Assembly (NCBI RefSeq): GCF_001956295.1
Contig: NZ_MRTD01000031.1
Span: forward strand, 1-64,000
Length of the DNA stretch: 64,000 nt
From: Paenibacillus sp. FSL A5-0031
Lineage (GTDB): Bacteria; Bacillota; Bacilli; Paenibacillales; Paenibacillaceae
Direction of reading: 5' to 3'
The position numbers were made by a program, and so were the translations under genes. The notes below the pieces were generated by a model. That model made no database searches and was not told the origin of the DNA. It saw nothing but the letters and a program-made list of their open reading frames with translations. This document shows positions 59,827-64,000 of this stretch, piece by piece; within the stretch, counting starts at the first letter, position 1, and each line of letters begins with the position of its first letter.

Positions 59827-59868
59827 GCCTCCCTCAGCCATCCTATTGGATAGAAGGGAGGTTTTTTG
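59827..59868 (+). terminator. rpmE terminator whose right arm is the next gene's ribosome-binding site
   Basis: CCTCCCT (59828-59834) pairs with AGGGAGG (59855-59861), followed by six T. The same AGGGAGG is the only ribosome-binding site for the lipoprotein gene, 8 nt before TTG 59870. Read-through RNA would therefore hide that site. Confidence 0.85.
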
Positions 59869-59869
59869 A

Positions 59870-60298
59870 TTGAATAAACAAACATTCGGTTTGAGTAAAC
59901 GATTTGGTTTATTCCAAATGGCAGCCTTACTGGCTTGCTTATTTCTGTTAGCCATGACGCTCTCAGGATGTGGAAATGGAAGAAGCAAGCAAGAAAACAG
60001 GCTGAAAACCTACGGTCATGATGGATACATGGGTTATTCCAACAGCAATCCCAATTTACCGAATCGTTATCAGTATCTTAATTATAATGCAGATGGAAAA
60101 TTCATTGAGCAGGTGTTGAAGCCGATTTCCGGCATCGAGCACACGCAAATTTATTTTAACGGTACCGATCTTCATGTGAATGTAAAAGCAAATAAAGCAC
60201 TGTCCGACGTTCAAGTCGAAGAGCTGCGAGCAAAGGCTCAGTCGGTTGTGCAGTACAATATGCCTCGGTATAAGGTTCATGTAGAAGCCAAAAGGTAG
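59870..60298 (+). CDS. YhcN/YlaJ-like sporulation lipoprotein
   Basis: 142 residues from TTG 59870. A lipoprotein signal (FGLFQMAALLACLFLLAMTLSGC, lipobox LSGC with Cys34) is followed by a polar Asn/Tyr-rich stretch and a small alpha/beta domain: GIEHTQIYFNGTDLHVNVKANKAL (read in part: TQIYFNGTDLHVNVK), then VEELRAKAQSVVQYNMPRYKVHV. This is the plan of YhcN/YlaJ spore-membrane lipoproteins. The ribosome-binding site is also the right arm of the rpmE terminator. No separate promoter is obvious; a forespore sigma-G promoter would have to lie in 59790-59830. Confidence 0.7.
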   Translation: MNKQTFGLSKRFGLFQMAALLACLFLLAMTLSGCGNGRSKQENRLKTYGHDGYMGYSNSNPNLPNRYQYLNYNADGKFIEQVLKPISGIEHTQIYFNGTDLHVNVKANKALSDVQVEELRAKAQSVVQYNMPRYKVHVEAKR

Positions 60299-60328
60299 CC
60301 TTGTTATTCGTCCAATTTCAACCGCGAG

Positions 60329-60357
60329 TTGCGCTTTAGGACGGAATCGGCTATACT
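60329..60357 (+). promoter_or_regulatory. Promoter of the SRP RNA gene
   Basis: TTGCGC (60329-60334), 17-nt spacer, TATACT (60352-60357); the start is predicted at about 60364, exactly where the RNA begins. Confidence 0.75.
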
Positions 60358-60363
60358 TATTTT

Positions 60364-60637
60364 TGCCGTGCTAGATGGGGAGGTAGCGGTGCCCTGTAAC
60401 TCGCAATCCGCTGTAGCGAGGTTGAATTCCTACTTGAGGTTATACTGATGTAGGGTCTTGGCACTTGCGAGCAGTGTTGACAGTTGGGTCCTCCGCAATG
60501 GACGTTTATGAACTTGGTCAGGTCCGGAAGGAAGCAGCCATAAGTAAATTAGTTCATGTGCCGGGGGAGTGCCTGACTCGAGCTGTAGTGCAAGGATGTC
60601 GCCTGGGTCGTATTTATCAGGAGTAGGTGCACGGTAC
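60364..60637 (+). ncRNA. ffs: Signal recognition particle RNA (long, Alu-containing bacterial form)
   Basis: About 270 nt, the size of B. subtilis scRNA. The 5' CCGTGCTAG-GTGGGGAGG-type Alu start (here GCCGTGCTAGATGGGGAGGT) and 3' end GTGCACGG pair to close the molecule. The conserved Ffh-binding hairpin TCAGGTCCGGAAGGAAGCAG is at 60518-60537, and its partner GTGCCTGAC at 60569-60577. With Ffh it targets nascent membrane proteins to the SecYEG translocon. Location before dnaX is the classical one. Confidence 0.96.
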
Positions 60638-60676
60638 TAAAAATTTTCTAATATGATTTGCTAATAGCAAAAGTAG

Positions 60677-60731
60677 CACCTGTGATCGCTGTTCGATGTT
60701 TTTGTCGGAATTAGCGAATGCAGGTGTTTTT
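60677..60731 (+). terminator. Terminator of the SRP RNA gene
   Basis: CACCTG (60677-60682) pairs with CAGGTG (60721-60726), with an inner CGCT/AGCG stem, followed by five T. Confidence 0.75.
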
Positions 60732-60800
60732 GTTTATAGATGTTGTTTTAATAGGGTAAAGTCTTAGCAAAAGAAAGTTTTGCTTGCTACATAGTTGTTG

Positions 60801-60922
60801 TATAATAGGGGAGTAGCAATTGTTTGAAATATAAGAAAGTACATTATTTTCTAATACTACTCTTATATTTCGCAATGCAAAGCAATTTCAGCGTCCACAG
60901 GACCGAAGGTGCTTTTGCTTAT
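60801..60922 (+). promoter_or_regulatory. dnaX leader: -10 box and structured leader element A
   Basis: TATAAT at 60801-60806 places the start near 60813 (the -35 is weak). The leader then has an 11-bp perfect stem (60826-60836 with 60861-60871) extended inside by AGTA/TACT, a GTCC-ACA-GGAC hairpin (60893-60903), and the string CCGAAGGTGCTTTTGCTT (60903-60920). AAGCAA (60880-60885) can pair with TTGCTT (60915-60920). The same layout and much of the sequence recur before recR. Confidence 0.6.
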
Positions 60923-60958
60923 TGTAAATGAAAAGGCAACTTGAAAGGAAAGGTCTGC

Positions 60959-62749
60959 GTGTCACATATCGCTTTATACCGTGCCTGGCGTCCGCAGACG
61001 TTTCAGGACATGGTTGGACAACAGCATATTATTCAAACGCTGCAAAATTCTATTCGTGAGCAGCGTGTATCTCATGCTTATCTTTTTAATGGGCCGCGAG
61101 GAACCGGGAAGACGAGCGCTGCGAAAATATTAGCCAAAGCGGTTAACTGTGAACGTGGTCCGGTTGAAGAGCCATGTAATGAATGCGATGCTTGCATAGG
61201 AATTACCGCGGGACATATTATGGATGTAATTGAGATTGATGCTGCATCTAATCGCGGTATTGATGAAATTCGTGATATTCGTGATAAAGTGCGATATGCA
61301 CCTTCAGAAGTGCGGTTCAAAGTTTATATTATAGATGAAGTACATATGCTTACGGCCGAGGCATTTAATGCCTTGCTCAAAACATTGGAGGAGCCGCCGG
61401 GGCATGTTATCTTTATCTTGGCGACGACCGAACCGCATAAGCTGCCTGCTACGATTATCTCCCGTTGTCAACGGTTTGATTTCAGGCAGGTATCGCTTGA
61501 AGAGCAGACGCAGCACTTGCTTAAGATTTGTCGTGAAGAAAGCATACAGGCCGACGAAGATGCGCTTGCTTATATTGCAAGATTGTCGGAAGGCGGAATG
61601 CGCGATGCGATTAGCTTGCTGGAGCAGGTTTCTGCTTTTGCAGGTGATCGCATTACTCTCGACGCGGCAGTAGATGTGACAGGCGGCATGGCCGCTGATC
61701 ATTTCTACCAGCTGGCGGAGGCTGTTAAGGATCGTCATGTAGCAGCTGTTATGCCGCTCGTGGAAAGCTTGATGCAAGCCGGCAAAAGTGCGGACAAATG
61801 CATGGAAAACTTAATTTATTATTTCCGTGATTTGCTTGTTATGAAGCTTGCTCCGCAGGGCGGTGCAGTAACAGAGAGGATCGTTGATCCTGAACGCTTC
61901 AAAATGATGGCCGAGGCCTTCACTCCAGAGCGATTGTTCGCTATGATTGATACGTTGAACCGTTATCAAGTGGAGCTTAAGCATGCCTCACAGCCTCAAA
62001 CCTTGTTTGAAGTAGCGCTTATGAAGCTTTGCACGTTAAATGACGAGCAATCGTCAGGCGGAGCGGCTTCTGCAAGTACAGCAGCTTCAGCATCAAGCGG
62101 CGGACAATCAGCTGAAGTAGGGCGATTGCGTCAGCAGATTGAGGCATTGGAGCGTAAACTAGAGCAAGCGATCCAAAATGGAGTAGGTAGCGGGAACAAC
62201 GCTTCTTCGGCTGACAGCGCGGCCAGCAAGCAAGCAGCACGTACTAATGCGGTTCGCAGTTCATTCGGCGGCTCAGGCGGCATAGTACGGTCTTCAGTCA
62301 AGCTTGATCCGTACCTGGCAACAGCAGGCAGTCCAGAATTCAATCAGTTCAGGATGAAGTGGAACGATGTCCTGCAGGGTGTGAAGGACGCTAAGATTAC
62401 GGTCCATGCTTGGCTGAAAGACGGTGAGCCGGTTGCTTCTGCTGACGATGCCATTCTCGTCGCATTCAAGAATACGATGCACCGAGAAACGACCGAGAAG
62501 CCGGCCAATCGCGAGATTATTGAAAAAGTCATGCATGATGTGCTCGGCGGTTCATTCCGTATCGTTACGGTTATGATGAAGGACTGGCAGGCGGCAGCGG
62601 CACAAGGCGCTAGTACGCAGAAGAGCGAGACGCTTCAGCTTGAGCCCGAATCTTCTGCTTCACCACAAGCTGCAAGTCGGCCGGTATGGGTGGAAGAAGC
62701 CGTCAAACTTTTTGGTGAAGATTTAGTAGTAGTGAAGGATAAAGATTAA
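60959..62749 (+). CDS. dnaX: DNA polymerase III tau/gamma subunit
   Basis: 596 residues from GTG 60959 (AAAGG upstream); HIALYRAWRPQTFQDMVGQ is the standard N-terminus. AAA+ clamp-loader ATPase with Walker A GPRGTGKTSAAKI, a four-Cys zinc module (NCERGPVEEPCNECDACIG), Walker B VYIIDEVHML and the sensor-1 ATTEPHKLP. A Ser/Ala-rich linker (~368-455) leads to the tau-specific C-terminal domain (~455-596) that contacts the polymerase. No A-run slippage site for a gamma product stands out. First gene of dnaX-ebfC-recR, with a structured leader. Confidence 0.96.
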   Translation: MSHIALYRAWRPQTFQDMVGQQHIIQTLQNSIREQRVSHAYLFNGPRGTGKTSAAKILAKAVNCERGPVEEPCNECDACIGITAGHIMDVIEIDAASNRGIDEIRDIRDKVRYAPSEVRFKVYIIDEVHMLTAEAFNALLKTLEEPPGHVIFILATTEPHKLPATIISRCQRFDFRQVSLEEQTQHLLKICREESIQADEDALAYIARLSEGGMRDAISLLEQVSAFAGDRITLDAAVDVTGGMAADHFYQLAEAVKDRHVAAVMPLVESLMQAGKSADKCMENLIYYFRDLLVMKLAPQGGAVTERIVDPERFKMMAEAFTPERLFAMIDTLNRYQVELKHASQPQTLFEVALMKLCTLNDEQSSGGAASASTAASASSGGQSAEVGRLRQQIEALERKLEQAIQNGVGSGNNASSADSAASKQAARTNAVRSSFGGSGGIVRSSVKLDPYLATAGSPEFNQFRMKWNDVLQGVKDAKITVHAWLKDGEPVASADDAILVAFKNTMHRETTEKPANREIIEKVMHDVLGGSFRIVTVMMKDWQAAAAQGASTQKSETLQLEPESSASPQAASRPVWVEEAVKLFGEDLVVVKDKD

Positions 62750-62773
62750 ATTCTAATGATGAGGTGAATTGTA

Positions 62774-63085
62774 ATGAACAATATGAACCAAATGATGAAG
62801 CAAGTGAAAAAGATGCAAGATCAAATGATGAAGGCTCAAGAAGAGTTGGAAACAAAGACGGTTGAAGGAACAGCGGGCGGCGGAGTAGTTACCGTATCTG
62901 CGAACGGCCATAAGAAACTTCTTAGCATTACGATTAAACCTGAGGCTGTAGATCCGGAAGATGTTGAAATGCTGCAAGACCTTGTCCTTACAGCTGTTAA
63001 CGATGCGCTAACTAAAGTGGATGATCTAGCAAATAAGGATATGGGTAAATTCACAGGCGGAATGAAAATTCCAGGATTGTTCTAA
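62774..63085 (+). CDS. ebfC: Nucleoid-associated protein, YbaB/EbfC family
   Basis: 103 residues. NNMNQMMKQVKKMQDQMMKA (N-terminal helix) followed by AGGGVVTVSANGHKKLLSI and EDVEMLQDLVLTAVNDAL match the family throughout. It binds DNA as a dimer and is placed between dnaX and recR in most bacteria. GAGGTG lies before ATG 62774. Confidence 0.95.
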   Translation: MNNMNQMMKQVKKMQDQMMKAQEELETKTVEGTAGGGVVTVSANGHKKLLSITIKPEAVDPEDVEMLQDLVLTAVNDALTKVDDLANKDMGKFTGGMKIPGLF

Positions 63086-63100
63086 GAAGCAGTATTGCTT

Positions 63101-63200
63101 CTGTTTGAAATAAAGGAAAGTATGTTACGTGTATACTTATCTTTTATTTCTCCGTCAAAGCTGCTTCCGTGTCCAGGGGACACCGAAGGTGTTTTTTGCT
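63101..63200 (+). promoter_or_regulatory. recR leader: structured element B, related to the dnaX leader element
   Basis: It aligns with 60821-60920 over its whole length. Stem: 63107-63117 with 63140-63150 (one G-U pair), extended by AAGTAT/ATACTT. Second hairpin: GTGTCC-AGG-GGACAC (63169-63183). Then CCGAAGGTGTTTTTTGCTT (63183-63201). ACACC-GAA-GGTGT (63180-63192) directly before the T-run is an alternative hairpin that excludes the GTGTCC/GGACAC pairing, so the element could act as an attenuator between ebfC and recR. Confidence 0.6.
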
Positions 63201-63221
63201 TGAAAGGAGCTGTACCCAGTT

Positions 63222-63821
63222 TTGTATTACCCAGAACCGATAGCGAAGTTAATTGATGCTTTTACGCGATTACCGGGTATTGGACCCAAAACGGCCGCCC
63301 GTCTGGCGTTTCATGTTCTTCGAATGAAGGAAGACGACGTCATTGATTTTGCGAAGGCGCTTGTAAGCGTTAAGCGCAATTTGTTCTATTGCTCGGTTTG
63401 CTGCAATATAACCGATACAGATCCATGTAGAATCTGTCAGGATAAATCTCGTGATAACTCCATTATATGTGTTGTTCAAGAATCTAAGGATCTTGTTGCG
63501 ATTGAGCGTATGAAGGACTTCCAAGGCCATTATCACGTGCTTCAAGGCGCAATCTCGCCTATGGAGGGCATCGGTCCAGACGAAATCCGTATAGCTGAGC
63601 TGTTAAGAAGGCTGAGCGACGAACGCGTTCAGGAGCTTATACTGGCCACTAACCCGAATATTGAAGGCGAAGCCACAGCAATGTATCTATCCCGGCTGAT
63701 CAAGCCATTTGGTATTCGAGTTACGCGTATCGCGCATGGTTTGCCTGTTGGCGGTGATCTTGAATATGCGGATGAGGTTACTTTATCCAAAGCATTAGAA
63801 GGTCGAAGAGAAATAAACTAG
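63222..63821 (+). CDS. recR: Recombination protein RecR
   Basis: 199 residues from TTG 63222. An N-terminal helix-hairpin-helix (YYPEPIAKLIDAFTRLPGIG, then PKTAARLAFHVL), a Cys4 zinc finger (YCSVCCNITDTDPCRICQD) and a Toprim domain (IICVVQESKDLVAIER, ATNPNIEGEATAMYLSRLI, GLPVGGDLEYADEVTLSKAL). It acts with RecO and RecF to load RecA at gaps. AAAGGAG lies about 12 nt before the start, on the long side. A terminator follows. Confidence 0.96.
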   Translation: MYYPEPIAKLIDAFTRLPGIGPKTAARLAFHVLRMKEDDVIDFAKALVSVKRNLFYCSVCCNITDTDPCRICQDKSRDNSIICVVQESKDLVAIERMKDFQGHYHVLQGAISPMEGIGPDEIRIAELLRRLSDERVQELILATNPNIEGEATAMYLSRLIKPFGIRVTRIAHGLPVGGDLEYADEVTLSKALEGRREIN

Positions 63822-63836
63822 TCATAAGCAATATAG

Positions 63837-63876
63837 AAAACGGCAGGTCGAGGAATTACTCGATCTGCCGTTTTTG
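63837..63876 (+). terminator. Terminator of dnaX-ebfC-recR
   Basis: AACGGCAG-GTCGAG (63839-63852) pairs with CTCGA-T-CTGCCGTT (63859-63872), followed by five T. Confidence 0.9.
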
Positions 63877-63982
63877 TCGTCTTGATAAGGTGCTCCGTTT
63901 AATATCCCGTTCTATTCTAATGTCCAAGCTTATACATATAGTAATGAACATGATGTAGTGAGGACAAGCGGGAGGGATAGAT

Positions 63983-64000
63983 ATGAGCAATGCGGGCCAG
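63983..64000 (+). CDS. Start of the gene after recR (yaaL-like by position, truncated by window edge)
   Basis: ATG 63983 follows GGGAGGG by 6 nt and reads MSNAGQ to the window edge. In Bacillus the gene after recR is yaaL, a small DUF2508 protein, then bofA. Six codons are not enough to identify it. Confidence 0.5.

Noticed and set aside
60959..62749. Programmed frameshift making a gamma product in dnaX
   Set aside because: No A6-7 slippery run with a downstream stem-loop and stop in the expected region.

Overview
The window looks like a chromosomal segment of a Paenibacillus-type, endospore-forming, flagellated Firmicute. Supporting signs are Spo0F, a Spo0E-like phosphatase and a phosphorelay-type kinase, a BclA-like collagen glycoprotein, a long Alu-bearing SRP RNA followed by dnaX-ebfC-recR, the ywhD/pbpG/speE/speB/argS/rpoE/pyrG/spo0F/murA/rho/rpmE neighbourhood known from Bacillus, strong AGGAGG-type ribosome-binding sites with frequent TTG/GTG starts, and a GH87 alpha-1,3-glucanase of the kind described from Paenibacillus and Bacillus circulans. 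I see no insertion sequence, prophage, CRISPR array, tRNA or rRNA. The first gene and the last gene are cut by the window edges.

Layout. 1-2.9 kb: a collagen-repeat exosporium-type protein, a glycosyltransferase and the peroxide-resistance gene ohr with a promoter/operator. 2.9-9.45 kb (minus strand): a tight five-gene operon of an Asp/Glu racemase, a C39-like secreted protein, a class II asparagine synthetase homologue, a second MurE-type ligase and an ATP-grasp ligase resembling D-aspartate ligases. I read this as a candidate peptidoglycan side-chain pathway. 9.9-14.2 kb: a Spo0E-like gene behind Spo0A-box-like sites, tadA, a membrane histidine kinase divergent from tadA across a cluster of DnaA-box matches, a TIP30-like oxidoreductase and rluF. 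14.3-18.3 kb: motAB and a YkuI-type EAL protein. 18.4-26.5 kb: an MFS transporter, photolyase, a c-di-AMP-riboswitch-controlled NlpC/P60 hydrolase, secreted and membrane proteins, an M1 peptidase and ywhD. 26.6-29.8 kb: an ECF sigma/anti-sigma operon whose sigma gene appears to start with ATT.

30-44.6 kb: an acetyltransferase, the aa3-type quinol oxidase operon qoxABCD, a class A penicillin-binding protein, the GH87 glucanase with a neighbouring LacI regulator and matching AAACGTTT operators, then speE-speB. 44.7-52.1 kb: a secreted cyclic-nucleotide phosphodiesterase with LysM, a hypoxanthine-DNA glycosylase, ywiB-argS, an S8 protease and rpoE. 52.5-60.3 kb: pyrG, spo0F, a decayed fbaA remnant at its ancestral position, murA, rho, a radical-SAM gene, rpmE and a YhcN-like lipoprotein. 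60.3-64 kb: SRP RNA, dnaX, ebfC, recR and the first codons of a yaaL-like gene.

Main points for follow-up are the D-Asp/Asn-type ligase operon, two alignable structured leader elements before dnaX and recR with compensatory change in a stem, the DnaA-box cluster at a sporulation-type kinase, the ATT-initiated sigma factor and the fbaA fossil. All identifications come from reading motifs and recalled family features; no database search was run.
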